Positions 37,457 to 47,799 are shown, numbered from the stretch's first letter. The stretch: 64,000 bases of DNA from Halobacillus salinus (GCF_004684905.1 NZ_SRJC01000001.1:1426001-1490000), one strand, 5' to 3'. Made by a program: numbers and translations. Notes: a model not told the origin generated them from the letters alone.

Positions 37457-37585
37457 CGTATAGACACCTCTTCATTTAAGCTTTCATCAAATTATAGCCT
37501 CTAAAATATAATTATCCAACACTGATTCACTTCAGATTCTGGCGACTTAGCAACTCATGCCTTTACCACTATCTTTAGGCGTAAG

Positions 37586-37612
37586 AAAAGCCAGCATACA
37601 ATGCTGACTATT
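37586..37612 (-). terminator. Possible terminator of the VOC gene
   Basis: On the minus strand AGTCAGCAT pairs with ATGCTGGCT, followed by TTTTCTT. Weak T run. Confidence 0.55.
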
Positions 37613-37673
37613 TCCTTTGTTATTAGGCATGAGCTTTGACGTTCTTTTCACTTCTATGTTTAGTAGCAATGAT

Positions 37674-38057
37674 TCACTCCGTCACTTGAGTGGAAATCCA
37701 CCACGTATTTCCAGCAGGGTCCGAAACCCCTCCACGACGATCAGAGTCATCTTTTTTTACAGGCTCCTGCACCGATTGCCCGCCCGCTTCAAGGGCCTTA
37801 TGATAAACAGCAATCGAATCGGGTACATAGAGGTGAATATGAGCTTTATAACCCGGCCACCCTTCCGTCGACTGCGCAATCATAATAACCGAATCATCAA
37901 GTTTAACTTCTGCGTGCATGATCGAACCATCGTCCCTCTCATAGCGGCGAAGTTCTTGCCCATTAAAGGCTTCTTTTAAAAAATGGATAACTGCGGTTGC
38001 ATCATGGGTCACTAAATATGGAGAAACGGAAGAGTATCCTTGCGGTTTATAGCTCAT
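37674..38057 (-). CDS. VOC/glyoxalase family protein, PhnB-like
   Basis: A 127-residue single-unit VOC protein: SPYLVTHDATAVIHFLKEAF, the metal-side MHAEVKLDDSVIMIAQS and the closing DPAGNTWWIST. Such proteins bind metal and act in detoxification or antibiotic binding; the substrate is unknown. The gap 38058-38284 shows no clear signal. Confidence 0.88.
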   Translation of the reverse strand: MSYKPQGYSSVSPYLVTHDATAVIHFLKEAFNGQELRRYERDDGSIMHAEVKLDDSVIMIAQSTEGWPGYKAHIHLYVPDSIAVYHKALEAGGQSVQEPVKKDDSDRRGGVSDPAGNTWWISTQVTE

Positions 38058-38284
38058 CTTCTAACCTTTCCCTTCTCGTGGTTGAAATAATTACAACCGT
38101 TTTATGATTTCTTATTTTTCATTATACCGTATTGAATTGACGTTTATTGAATGAAAGAGCCGTAAACGTTAAGACAAATCTACCGATCAGGAAGCGGTTT
38201 ATATGTTAGCTCTTGAAATTCTAAACTTGGTGCTATTTTAAACCTTTATATAATTAATTTGATAAGCTCTTGTTGTTCACTGAT

Positions 38285-41200
38285 TTAGCTATCAATTTCT
38301 ATAATTATTTCCCCAGGAGTCCAGCTTCCATTCATTTTGAATGCTAGCTTCTCACTACTATCAGATACTTCAAAAGTCGATTCTGTAACAACCTTGCTTC
38401 TACCTTTAATTTCAAATCCATTCCAAGTGGAGTCTGTGGTCACTTCTTCGAATTCTATCGGTTTGTAAGACTCCCCATCACTATTCATCAATTGGAAAGT
38501 TTGCGGTTTATACACAACACTCGCCTCTCCAGTTTTCTTGTGATAGGAAATTCGGATGGTGATTAACTTCTCGGTTGTTTTGAGACTTGAGGGAGGATCT
38601 ACACGTTCTACAGTGACTTCTTTATCCTCTCCGTCAAATACTTCATCTCCAAGTTTTAAGGTCTTATATGCAGTCTTTTTCTCCGACATGATAGAATCCC
38701 CAGATTGACCGGGTTCATCACCCTCAACTTTGATTTCCTCCTCAGTGGGGGCAGAAACCTCAAGATCCCCTTCCGTTCCTTCGATGTCATTCGTAGTTGT
38801 ACTACTGGAATCAACCTGTTCATTCGAATTCGAATTCGAATTTGCGGGTATGGCAAACAGCATGATGGCAACGACTCCGGCAGCCAAGGTAACACCTCCC
38901 ATACTGAATACATATCGGAACGCCTTTTCTGTTTTGGCCTTGTTGGATACCCCTCCCCGAAAACCTTCACTCGGTGTCAATTGTACGGCCTTCATGGCAG
39001 GTAACATTGCTCCGACAATTCCCGTAACAATTGGGATTAAAAGGGTAGACGAGAAAAATAATAGAGAATCAAATGGAAATTGATTGTAACTGATGGTGAT
39101 GGCTGCAAGGGATATGGAAAGACCTAACAGTCCAGCAATCAATCCAGAAATAGCACCTTCCCAAAGGACTAGCACCCTTACCGTATGATTCCTCCATCCT
39201 AATGCTTTCAAGACAGAGAATTCTGCTTGCCGTTCGGATACATTCTGCCACATGATTTCTGCGGTGGTGAGAATAGCAATCAGTAATGCAACACCCATAG
39301 CTATATAATGCATGACACCGACTTCCATGGCTACAAACTCACCAAGCCAAGTAGTATACATGGTTCCACGTAATTGAACGGTGATAAACAAAAAATACAT
39401 TAACATAGCCGCAGGAAGGGCAATAGAGACAACGGATAACAACGCTCTCTTCCATTGGGTCATCAATTGATTGGCTGCCATCCCAAAGCTAGTGAGGGCT
39501 TGGAAGCTATGTCTTTTCTTTGTTGACACTTCCCCTGACTTCATCGTTTCGTATGGCGAAATCCTTTGCACTAAAACACTCGGAACCAACGAACCTAAAA
39601 GGTAGACCGACAGTCCGAATATAGCGATGAACAGCAGCCTCCATATAGATGTCTCCACATCATTTGTGACATAAATGATCCCTAGTATCAGCCAACTGAC
39701 TAAGGAGACAAAGATTCCTAGGATAAGCGCTTCTATAAATATTAGCAAGCTCAATTGCTTCGGTCGCCAGCCTACCGCAAGTAATACGGCAAACTCTTTT
39801 TTACGTGCATACATCATCATGATGTTAGAGGTGAACACATACACTATAGCTACGACAATGACACTAGCTATAACACCGGACAATCCCATTTTCGACTCCT
39901 TAAAAATGGAGATAGAAGAACCGAGCTTAATCCAAGGTTGTTCAACCCATCCAAGGCTCTCCTTCTCACCAGAAGCTGGGATGTGGGTAATGGCCGGCTG
40001 TGGCGATGACCCCAAAGTAATATCGGTGATCAAACCTGTTTCTTCTTCAATGTCTTTTGCTATTTGTTCAAGCACCTGTCCACTAGATTCGGACATTTCA
40101 TTGACACCGTGCACTTTTACACGGATAGCTGATATCGGCTCCTCTCCGAGAACCTGAGAAGCAGCTTCAATAGTGGTCAACAACAGTGGAGGCTTCGTCA
40201 GGAAACCATAAGGATTGTTCAGTGGCTTCATTTCTTTTGGAGGATTAATAGGATTCTGATCATTATCCATTACCCATTTTGCACTTGAAGGAAAATACGT
40301 TTCCATCGGGAGCTCATTCAATGGATCCTTAGACAGGTCCAATTGAGAGGGGTCAAACACCCCATGAAAATCAAGTTCTAAACGAGGCCAGCCTTCACTA
40401 GTTTCGGAAAACATACTGATAGGCCGGTACGCATGCTTTTGTGCTAAAGGGCTGTCCTCTGGCACAGAATAGGGTTCTACCTGATAGGCGAAAGGCCAAC
40501 GCTCCCCGAATGGACTGCTGACTTCTTGATAGTTTACGGGGGAGGGCTGGAAGGCCATCCAGTTGAAGGAGTCAAGAGATGCCCCGGCATCCTCATTGGT
40601 TCCTTTGATTAACTCAATCGTTTTTTGGTGGGATTCTTCTGAGGTAAAAGTAAAGTGATCGATTTGTTTAGCTTCAAGATCATCGAGGTATTGAATTCCT
40701 CCCCTATCCTTAACTTCGTTCATAACTTCTTCTTGTTCATCCTGCTTAAAAGATTGCTCGAGCTTTTCAATAGTATAGGTGGACGTTCCTTCCACAAATG
40801 ACTGGTTACTCAACAGAACAGGGATATTAATATTCTGGATCCCTGTACTGACCTCCTTGATTGAAACGTACGCTTCATTATCTAAAAAGCTTTTGGATTG
40901 TTCCGTTTTATCTGAAATGGCATCATTCAACCCTGCTAATTGGGCTTCTGCTTCTGGGTCTATTCCTGCAATCAGGATATTATTGCTATTAATCAGCTTT
41001 CCATTAAATCCAGTTACGCCATATTCACGCTGGGTACCTTGTGGGGCCTGCCAATCTCCAACAGTGAAATAAAGGGTATTGTCGTCCTCATAAGTACTGA
41101 CACCATTAGTCGTTGAATTGCTCATATGTAGACGATATATACCAGGTTCATCATAATTTACTTCCGCCAGTGTTGTACCATAATCTACGTAACCCATCAT

Positions 41201-41524
41201 GGAGATCGGAGCTGCTGTTTCTATCTTTTCCATGGAACGGATGGTTTCATATTGTTCAAGAGATATTCCTCCACTAAGTCCGCTAAGATAGTTAGGCTCT
41301 AGTAACTTTTTATCTTCTGTTACACTTCTACTTCCAGGAGGACGTACGACAATATCGTAGGATGATTTCCAACGTTTTTGCAGTTCATCAACGATTGTAC
41401 CTTGACTAGCTTGAGTCGTTCCAACTAGATAACTTAACCCGATACTTACAATCAACGCACCAATCAATAGCAAAATAAACCGTTCCTTATTTCGCCACCA
41501 CGAATTCCAAATGAATCGTATCAT
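38285..41524 (-). CDS. FtsX-type ABC permease with extra C-terminal domain
   Basis: A 1079-residue MacB-like permease. A first membrane segment (about 16-36) precedes a very large outer domain to about 545, then two FtsX bundles (about 550-660 and 700-870). After another segment near 895-915 a flexible Ser/Thr/Asn/Glu stretch leads to an outer domain of about 120 residues resembling DUF4352 (KLGDEVFDGEDKEVTVERV, then QLMNSDGESYKP). That fusion is unusual. Translation is coupled to the ATPase by an ATGA overlap. It may move lipids, peptides or drugs, or transmit a mechanical signal. Confidence 0.88.
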   Translation of the reverse strand: MIRFIWNSWWRNKERFILLLIGALIVSIGLSYLVGTTQASQGTIVDELQKRWKSSYDIVVRPPGSRSVTEDKKLLEPNYLSGLSGGISLEQYETIRSMEKIETAAPISMMGYVDYGTTLAEVNYDEPGIYRLHMSNSTTNGVSTYEDDNTLYFTVGDWQAPQGTQREYGVTGFNGKLINSNNILIAGIDPEAEAQLAGLNDAISDKTEQSKSFLDNEAYVSIKEVSTGIQNINIPVLLSNQSFVEGTSTYTIEKLEQSFKQDEQEEVMNEVKDRGGIQYLDDLEAKQIDHFTFTSEESHQKTIELIKGTNEDAGASLDSFNWMAFQPSPVNYQEVSSPFGERWPFAYQVEPYSVPEDSPLAQKHAYRPISMFSETSEGWPRLELDFHGVFDPSQLDLSKDPLNELPMETYFPSSAKWVMDNDQNPINPPKEMKPLNNPYGFLTKPPLLLTTIEAASQVLGEEPISAIRVKVHGVNEMSESSGQVLEQIAKDIEEETGLITDITLGSSPQPAITHIPASGEKESLGWVEQPWIKLGSSISIFKESKMGLSGVIASVIVVAIVYVFTSNIMMMYARKKEFAVLLAVGWRPKQLSLLIFIEALILGIFVSLVSWLILGIIYVTNDVETSIWRLLFIAIFGLSVYLLGSLVPSVLVQRISPYETMKSGEVSTKKRHSFQALTSFGMAANQLMTQWKRALLSVVSIALPAAMLMYFLFITVQLRGTMYTTWLGEFVAMEVGVMHYIAMGVALLIAILTTAEIMWQNVSERQAEFSVLKALGWRNHTVRVLVLWEGAISGLIAGLLGLSISLAAITISYNQFPFDSLLFFSSTLLIPIVTGIVGAMLPAMKAVQLTPSEGFRGGVSNKAKTEKAFRYVFSMGGVTLAAGVVAIMLFAIPANSNSNSNEQVDSSSTTTNDIEGTEGDLEVSAPTEEEIKVEGDEPGQSGDSIMSEKKTAYKTLKLGDEVFDGEDKEVTVERVDPPSSLKTTEKLITIRISYHKKTGEASVVYKPQTFQLMNSDGESYKPIEFEEVTTDSTWNGFEIKGRSKVVTESTFEVSDSSEKLAFKMNGSWTPGEIIIEIDS
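38821..38845. repeat. GAATTC-type hexanucleotide tandem repeat inside the permease gene
   Basis: About four units of a 6-bp tract (GAATTC/ATTCGA) encode alternating Asn-Ser in the flexible linker before the C-terminal domain. Changes in unit number would keep frame. Confidence 0.7.
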
Positions 41525-42210
41525 TTTCCTCCCCCATTATCATGTATGACGTTTCCATCTTTCATTTCAATTGTACGACCAGCTCGAACAGCTAGCTCGG
41601 GTTCATGTGTAACAAAGATAACCCCGCATCCTTTCTCCTTATTAAGTTCAAGGAGCAGGTCAAAAATAATCTCGCCTGTTTCGGTGTCGAGATTTCCAGT
41701 AGGTTCGTCTGCTAGCAGCCAATGAGGCTCATGGATTAAAGCTCTAGCTACAGCAACACGTTGCTGCTGTCCTCCTGAAAGCTGGGAAGGTAGGGAATGA
41801 AGCTTATTTTCAAGTCCTACATCCACCAACAGCTGCTTCGCACGATCCTTCTTATCGTAAGAAACCTTCCTAGATAAAAGCGGTGCCATTACATTTTCAA
41901 GAGCCGTCATAGTAGGCAACAGATGATATTGTTGAAAAATAAAGCCAATGTGTTCAAATCTGAAGTCTGCTAACTCATTGGCGTTCATTCCATGTAGCTC
42001 TTGCTTTTCGTAGTATATGTGCCCACTAGTCGGGGCATCTAGTGTACCAACAAGACTAAGAAAAGTAGACTTCCCAGAACCCGAAGAGCCAACAATGGAG
42101 ACGAACTCTCCCTCTACAAATTCCAAATTAACTTGATTTAGTGCAATTGTATTTACACCGTCTCCCATATACTCTTTATGTAATCCAACGCATTCTATTG
42201 TATGTGGCAT
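41521..42210 (-). CDS. ABC transporter ATPase, MacB/LolD type
   Basis: A 229-residue ATPase with Walker A GSSGSGKSTFLS, Q-loop QQYHLLP, signature LSGGQQQRVAVARAL, Walker B HWLLADEPTGNLD and His-loop VTHEPE. ATG 42210 (MPHTIECVGLHKEY) is seven bases from GGAGG. It drives the 1079-residue permease encoded immediately downstream. Confidence 0.94.
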   Translation of the reverse strand: MPHTIECVGLHKEYMGDGVNTIALNQVNLEFVEGEFVSIVGSSGSGKSTFLSLVGTLDAPTSGHIYYEKQELHGMNANELADFRFEHIGFIFQQYHLLPTMTALENVMAPLLSRKVSYDKKDRAKQLLVDVGLENKLHSLPSQLSGGQQQRVAVARALIHEPHWLLADEPTGNLDTETGEIIFDLLLELNKEKGCGVIFVTHEPELAVRAGRTIEMKDGNVIHDNGGGK

Positions 42211-42536
42211 ATACATTCCTCCATGAAGATTTAGTACGAATTCAACTATGTACAAAAATCATTATGATAATACTGATTATTTTTCACCCATATTACGAAG
42301 TGCCTATTTTTAGATTTAAAACTCTATTACACCACTTCTCTATCACTCTCAAAAATCCCTTTAATTACCAAAACTGAATCATACTGATCTTGAAACTTAA
42401 CCCTCAATTTCCTGGCTCAATATTTAAATAGGCGGACGTTCTCTCTGTTAGAGAATCTCCCGTTTCATTAATACTATTTTGCAACCTCCTTCTCCTAATT
42501 TTTTTCATGATTGTATTGCAGAATAGACTATAAAAA

Positions 42537-42577
42537 GAAGCACAACCCCATCCATAGTATGAATGGGGTTGTGCTTC
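42537..42577. terminator. Terminator of namZ
   Basis: GAAGCACAACCCCAT pairs with ATGGGGTTGTGCTTC, 15 bp. The rest of 42211-42597 holds no gene; a small hairpin near 42440-42465 has no recognised role. Confidence 0.88.
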
Positions 42578-42597
42578 GAATTTTCGCATATATCATT

Positions 42598-43878
42598 TTA
42601 TTTCTTGTAAAGGAGGTAGTGCTTCCTTACTTTATTGAAGTCTTTGAGCTCATCTTCCCACCGATCTTTTATGTCTTCAACAGATTCTCCATTTTCAATT
42701 GCTTCTCGAATCCAGCCATTCCCGACTAAAAGATCGAAGAAGGATACGCCTGCAGAGTTTTCCGCACGGAACTCGAAGTCTTCCGGATACATGTCATGAA
42801 TCGTCTTCACGAGATAAACACCGGTTTCTACAGCATTGAACTCTTCACGATCGGTGACGTGTATCTGCACTCCATGGGTCAATTCTCCAGCATGCTTTGA
42901 GAAAGATGGTGTGAAGGATGCCGCTCTGAACCTTACTCCCGGTAGGTTGTAAGCATTCATCGCTGCAGCAAGATCCGTACTATTGATGAAAGGTGCACCG
43001 ATCAATTCGAATGGCCGAGTCGTACCGCGCCCTTCTGAAACATTCGTCCCTTCAATCAACGCCGCGCCTGGATAAACGAAAGCCGTATCGACAGTCGGCA
43101 TATTCGGTGAAGGAGCTACGAATTCAAGACCAGTTTCATCATAGTCCATGCTCCGCTTCCACCCTTGCATTTCCACAACCGTTAAGTCCGCACCAATCTC
43201 AAATTCCTTATTGAACAATTTCGCAAGCTCTCCAACTGTCATTCCATGGCGAAGTGGAATCGGATAGTTTCCAACGAAGGACTTGTAGTCTTCGTCCAAC
43301 ACGGGACCTTCCACTTGTTCTCCACCTAGCGGATTCGGGCGATCAAGTACGATAAATGGAATGTCGTTTTCCTGAGCTGCTTCCATCGCATACGCCATCG
43401 TATAGATATACGTGTAAAAACGTGTTCCAACGTCCTGGATATCAAACAACAACACATCAATGTCCTCTAACATTTCCTTAGTAGGTTTACGTGTCTTACC
43501 ATAGAGACTGTAGACAGGAACTCCCGTCTTTTCGTCTATATAAAAATCCACATACTCTCCGGCCTGAGCACTGCCCCTGACCCCATGTTCCGGGCCATAC
43601 AATGCCGTGAGGTTGACGTCCTCATCGTCGTATAACAAATCAACGATGCTGTTCAAATTTTGATCAACACCGGTCGGGTTTGTGATAAGCCCTACATTCT
43701 TCCCTTCAATCAGTTCTTTCTCTTCATCTAAGAGGACTTCCACTCCAAGCTTGAAGGCTTCCCCTTTTTTATGATGTCCTTTGTGTTTCCCAGGGTTTCC
43801 ATTATGATCCGCGAAAACGACGGAGAACGTCGACCATGTCATGATTAATACGAGCCCGAGCATAAACCACTTTTTCAA
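42598..43878 (-). CDS. namZ: Exo-beta-N-acetylmuramidase NamZ (DUF1343, YbbC)
   Basis: NamZ releases MurNAc from the non-reducing end of peptidoglycan chains outside the cell. The 426-residue protein starts at TTG 43878 after GGGAGAG with a signal peptide (KKWFMLGLVLIMTWS). Family motifs are GLITNPTGVD, YGPEHGVRG, FDIQDVGTRFYTYIYTM, DRPNPLGG and GRGTTRPFELIGAPF. It follows nagZ by 68 bp, the same pair as B. subtilis ybbD-ybbC; the rest of the B. subtilis MurNAc operon is not here. Confidence 0.92.
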   Translation of the reverse strand: MKKWFMLGLVLIMTWSTFSVVFADHNGNPGKHKGHHKKGEAFKLGVEVLLDEEKELIEGKNVGLITNPTGVDQNLNSIVDLLYDDEDVNLTALYGPEHGVRGSAQAGEYVDFYIDEKTGVPVYSLYGKTRKPTKEMLEDIDVLLFDIQDVGTRFYTYIYTMAYAMEAAQENDIPFIVLDRPNPLGGEQVEGPVLDEDYKSFVGNYPIPLRHGMTVGELAKLFNKEFEIGADLTVVEMQGWKRSMDYDETGLEFVAPSPNMPTVDTAFVYPGAALIEGTNVSEGRGTTRPFELIGAPFINSTDLAAAMNAYNLPGVRFRAASFTPSFSKHAGELTHGVQIHVTDREEFNAVETGVYLVKTIHDMYPEDFEFRAENSAGVSFFDLLVGNGWIREAIENGESVEDIKDRWEDELKDFNKVRKHYLLYKK

Positions 43879-43946
43879 AATAATCTCTCCCTTTTGATTA
43901 TGATGAAGAAGGGCGCGGTGCCCCTCTTTGTTCATACCGTAGTTCC

Positions 43947-46055
43947 CTAATAGCTCAACCCTGTCCCATATTCAAACAATACGCCACCATCTGTACCTGG
44001 GATCGTCACAGGCAGTTGGCCAGTTGGATTGTTTGTACCGAAAATGGTAGCAGCCGTTGCTTCAAAGCTTGCATCTCTGAAGCCATACTGGGCGATATAA
44101 GCGTCCACCCCTGGATAAGCCATGACGTCATATGGATTGCGGATTCCAACACCGACCACTTCTGCATCTGTATTGGCCATCACTTCTTGCATCAACTGCA
44201 TTTGAGGATGGTTTGCCGAACGCGTGTACACATTGTATGTGTACGTACCAAAGATGACTTTTTCTGCTTGCGCCACGATTTGTTTCTGCTCGGCCGTTAA
44301 CTCGCTTTCTCCTGTTTTGATCAACGTTGTATTAGAGTGGTGAGCAGTTACTTCATCCGCAAGGTCTGCAATAAACGTGTTTCCGATAACCACTACCTGA
44401 TCATCACCTGATGATTCTAGTGGCAGGACTCCATCATTTTTCACGAGTGTAATAGAGCGTTCTGCCGATTCTTTTTCAACAGCTTTATGTGCTTCTGATC
44501 CGACGACTGCCTCAGCTTCTGCGATTTTCTCCTCAATTGGTTGCATTGTTTCCTCTTTAATGATGCCTCGGTTCAACTTCAGTGTAAGGATCCGTTCCAC
44601 CGAATCTTCAATCGTAGCCATCGGGATTTCACCGGACTCTACAGCGTCATAGACCCCTGTTGCAACTTCTTCAAGACCTACTGGCATGAGCGCAATGTCT
44701 GTCCCGGCATTGATTGCACGAATAACAGCATCGACCGGCCCAAAATGGTCAGCAATTGCTTTCATATTCAAAGCATCAGTGACGACGACTCCTTCATAAT
44801 TCATCTCCTCACGCATTAAACCTGTAAGTACCTTCTTAGAAAGCGTAGCTGGAATGGCGATTTCAGTACCATCTTTCTGTGAAATTACTTTGGTATCATC
44901 GATTTTCGGAAACGTGATATGTGCGGTCATGATCGCATCAATCCCGGCATCCATCGCCTGTTGGAACGGATACAGTTCAATTTCCTTCAGACGTTCTAGG
45001 TCGTACGGGACTTCAGGAAGACCTAGGTGAGAATCTGTCGCCGTATCTCCATGACCCGGGAAGTGTTTCGCCGTTGCGGCTACCCCGTGCTTTTGCAGAC
45101 CTTTCGTGTAAGCTACTCCCATTTTCCCGACGAGCTCTGGATTTTCACCAAAAGAACGTACGCCGATGACAGGGTTATCCGGATTGTTATTCACATCCAT
45201 AACGGGGGCAAAGTTCATATTGATGCCAAGGGATTCAAGTTCAGCTCCGATCACTGAACCAACATCTTCCGCAATTTCCTCCGAGCGCGTGGCACCTAAA
45301 GCCATGTTCCCTGGCATATCCGTACCTGATTGAAGACGAGTTACAATGCCGCCTTCCTGGTCAATCGTCATCAGTAGTCCGTATTTTTCAGATGCTGCTT
45401 GATAATCGGAGACAAGCTTCGCTGTTTGTTCTGTTGTCACGACATTTTCCCTGAATAAAATAACCCCACCCAGGTGATATTTCTGTACCATTTCTTCGAT
45501 TTCAGGGAGCATTTTTGTGACATTTTCTCCTTCCCACTTTCTAAAATCAGGCATCAGCATCTGACCGACTTTTTCCTCCATCGTCATGTTGGAGAGGGCA
45601 TGTTGTACGAGGTCGTAACGATCACCGCCCTGCTTTTTAATGGAAGGCTTGAATTCCGGCTTGCCTTTCTTCTTCTCTGAACGATCTGGCTTGTAGTCCA
45701 AAGCGATCCGGTCTTTAAATTCGCCATTCGATACCGTCACCCATGCTCGACCAGGTTGTCCTGTAAACGTAACCGTACCATCATCTTCAACGGTAGCAAC
45801 GTTTACATTCTTCGATTTCCAGACGAGACCTTCCTCTACCCTAGTAAAATGTCCGTCTTCATAAACGTTCAGTGCCGAGAGAGTAAACGAATCTCCTTCC
45901 ATCGTGACATCTGCCTCTGGGACATTCTCAAAGATAATGACATCGGATAATCCATTTTCTTCAGCCGCTTCCACCTTTGTCCCCATTAACCAGGACGGCA
46001 GCATCATACCAATGGTCAGTGTAAAGATAAACATCCATTTGCCCGCCATTCTCAT
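43947..46055 (-). CDS. nagZ: Beta-N-acetylglucosaminidase NagZ (GH3) with Big-like domain
   Basis: NagZ removes GlcNAc from peptidoglycan fragments, exposing MurNAc for NamZ. The 702-residue secreted protein has a signal peptide, a bacterial Ig-like domain (about 35-125, TVEDDGTVTFTGQPGRAWVTV), the GH3 barrel with KHFPGHGDTATDSH (catalytic Asp-His pair) and nucleophile VVTDALNMKAI, and a C-terminal alpha/beta domain. ATG 46055 is eight bases from AAGGAGG. The Ig-like domain is not expected in a minimal Gram-positive NagZ. A cre palindrome lies about 120 bp upstream. Confidence 0.92.
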   Translation of the reverse strand: MRMAGKWMFIFTLTIGMMLPSWLMGTKVEAAEENGLSDVIIFENVPEADVTMEGDSFTLSALNVYEDGHFTRVEEGLVWKSKNVNVATVEDDGTVTFTGQPGRAWVTVSNGEFKDRIALDYKPDRSEKKKGKPEFKPSIKKQGGDRYDLVQHALSNMTMEEKVGQMLMPDFRKWEGENVTKMLPEIEEMVQKYHLGGVILFRENVVTTEQTAKLVSDYQAASEKYGLLMTIDQEGGIVTRLQSGTDMPGNMALGATRSEEIAEDVGSVIGAELESLGINMNFAPVMDVNNNPDNPVIGVRSFGENPELVGKMGVAYTKGLQKHGVAATAKHFPGHGDTATDSHLGLPEVPYDLERLKEIELYPFQQAMDAGIDAIMTAHITFPKIDDTKVISQKDGTEIAIPATLSKKVLTGLMREEMNYEGVVVTDALNMKAIADHFGPVDAVIRAINAGTDIALMPVGLEEVATGVYDAVESGEIPMATIEDSVERILTLKLNRGIIKEETMQPIEEKIAEAEAVVGSEAHKAVEKESAERSITLVKNDGVLPLESSGDDQVVVIGNTFIADLADEVTAHHSNTTLIKTGESELTAEQKQIVAQAEKVIFGTYTYNVYTRSANHPQMQLMQEVMANTDAEVVGVGIRNPYDVMAYPGVDAYIAQYGFRDASFEATAATIFGTNNPTGQLPVTIPGTDGGVLFEYGTGLSY

Positions 46056-46175
46056 TCACCATTCCTCCTTGATTTATCTATTTGTAAAAGGTGTCTTACT
46101 ATCCATAAAGACCCTTTTGCAAAACATCTCCTTAATAACCAATGCCATATTAAGTCGGGACAGGTGAATTCATGT

Positions 46176-46189
46176 TGTAAACGTTTACA
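46176..46189. promoter_or_regulatory. CcpA cre site upstream of nagZ-namZ
   Basis: TGTAAACGTTTACA is a perfect palindrome matching the cre consensus. It lies 121 bp before the nagZ ATG, so carbon catabolite control of muropeptide use is likely. A GGGACAGGTG fragment of the dispersed repeat sits at 46158. Confidence 0.75.
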
Positions 46190-46415
46190 TTTTGTAATAA
46201 AAGCGTAACGGAAATAGTTATAGTCGTCTATACCACTTAAGGCCTGAATCTTTGATCATTTCTCTGTTTCCCAAATCTTTCCTCCCATTTCAATCGAATC
46301 ATTTAAATAATTATGTCGCACCATTTTAGTGGATGTGACTTGGCGCTTTTAGTAGTACTCTTCCTTTTACATTCTTTCATTTATATTAGGAAATAATATA
46401 TAATAACGGGGTAAT

Positions 46416-46444
46416 TTGTCTGAATTTAACAATTCTTATATAAT
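46416..46444 (+). promoter_or_regulatory. SigA promoter of capA
   Basis: TTGTCT (46416-46421) and TATAAT (46439-46444) are 17 bp apart. A leader of about 150 nt to the gene start has no obvious structure. Confidence 0.6.
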
Positions 46445-46597
46445 GAAAATGTTACTGTGTCGAAACTACTCCCCTTATATTCTAAAAAAATCGCATGCGG
46501 TTGCTTATTTTGGGTATGCAAATGGTCTGTAAATCAGTGATATTACTCGTGTTTTATAGAAATATCGAATCAAAAAATTATAAATTAGGAGGGTTTG

Positions 46598-47743
46598 ATG
46601 AAAAATAAAAGCCTGCTTATTATTGTAGCGATTATTGTGGTTACTAGTTTCATTGGCGGTTCCAGTATCTTCTCCCAACCGAAGGATGCAGAAATGGAAA
46701 AACGCGTGTCATCCGATATGAGAACGCTGTACAAACCAACGAAGAAGACCGACGTGACCGAAGTGACCGAAGTTTCTATCGCGGCCGTGGGGGATCTGTT
46801 AATACATAATGAGGTATATAATGATGCGAAGACTTCTTCTGGTTATGACTTTAATCCGATGTTTCAGGAGGTTTCTCCCTTTCTTTCAAATGCTGACATT
46901 ACATTTGCGAATTCAGAGAGCATCATGGGGGGTGCCGCAATCGGGTTATCCACCTACCCTTCATTCAACACGCCCTTTGAATTAGGAGATACGTTAAAAG
47001 CTAACGGCATTGATATAGTTTCTATGAGCAACAATCATACCCTGGACCGGGGTGTTCCCGCTATTGAAAACGCTATTAATCAATGGGATTTACTAGGAAT
47101 TAAAATGGTGGGTTCCTACTTGTCACCGGAGGAAAGGAACACCATTACAACAATCAAAAAGAATGACATCACTTTCTCCTTTTTAGCTTACACCTATGGA
47201 ACAAATGGAATTCCGACCCCTGAAGGGAAGCCTTACCTAGTGAATAGGATTGATAAAGACCTGATTGTCTCTGACATCAAGCGCGCCTCCAGCAAATCAG
47301 ATGTCGTCGTCTTAAGTTTACATTTCGGCAAGGAGTATGAAAGAAACCCAAGTGATGCTCAGAGGGAATTGGCAGCTTTTGCGGCCGAACAAGGTGCAGA
47401 TATAATACTCGGACATCACCCACACGTGCTGCAACCACCGGAATGGATTCAAAATACAGATGGGTCTCAAACTCTCGTTTTTTATTCTCTCGGCAATTTT
47501 CTCTCTGGCCAAGAAGAAAAGTACCGACGGATTGGTGGCATAGCGGGTGTGAAGGTACAAAAAGTGAAGGGTATGGAAGGAACATCAATCGATATAAAGG
47601 ATCCCCAGTTTAAACTCACGTATGTAGACTTTGAAAATGACCAGGATTTCAAAATTACTCCTATGAAGGAATTTGATGCCGACATGTTTCAAGAACTATC
47701 CAAACACATGAAAACATCTATCCATGATCTATCGGTAAACTAA
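46598..47743 (+). CDS. CapA family metallophosphatase-like protein
   Basis: A 381-residue protein of the PGA_cap/CapA family linked to poly-gamma-glutamate capsule work. A membrane anchor (SLLIIVAIIVVTSFIGG) is followed by an outer domain with AAVGDLLIHNEVY, FANSESIMGG, MSNNHTLDRG, HFGKEYE, GHHPHVLQPPEW and FYSLGNFLSGQ. No capB or capC is nearby, so a capsule role is doubtful. ATG 46598 is preferred over TTG 46595, which touches TAGGAGGG. Confidence 0.88.
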   Translation: MKNKSLLIIVAIIVVTSFIGGSSIFSQPKDAEMEKRVSSDMRTLYKPTKKTDVTEVTEVSIAAVGDLLIHNEVYNDAKTSSGYDFNPMFQEVSPFLSNADITFANSESIMGGAAIGLSTYPSFNTPFELGDTLKANGIDIVSMSNNHTLDRGVPAIENAINQWDLLGIKMVGSYLSPEERNTITTIKKNDITFSFLAYTYGTNGIPTPEGKPYLVNRIDKDLIVSDIKRASSKSDVVVLSLHFGKEYERNPSDAQRELAAFAAEQGADIILGHHPHVLQPPEWIQNTDGSQTLVFYSLGNFLSGQEEKYRRIGGIAGVKVQKVKGMEGTSIDIKDPQFKLTYVDFENDQDFKITPMKEFDADMFQELSKHMKTSIHDLSVN

Positions 47744-47799
47744 GTTGAAAAACCCGGACGAGGCTCCTGATATTTACCTTTATTCATACATTAAAAAAG

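Noticed and set aside
46598-47743. Poly-gamma-glutamate capsule operon
   Set aside because: Only a CapA-like gene is present; capB, capC and capE-type neighbours are absent.
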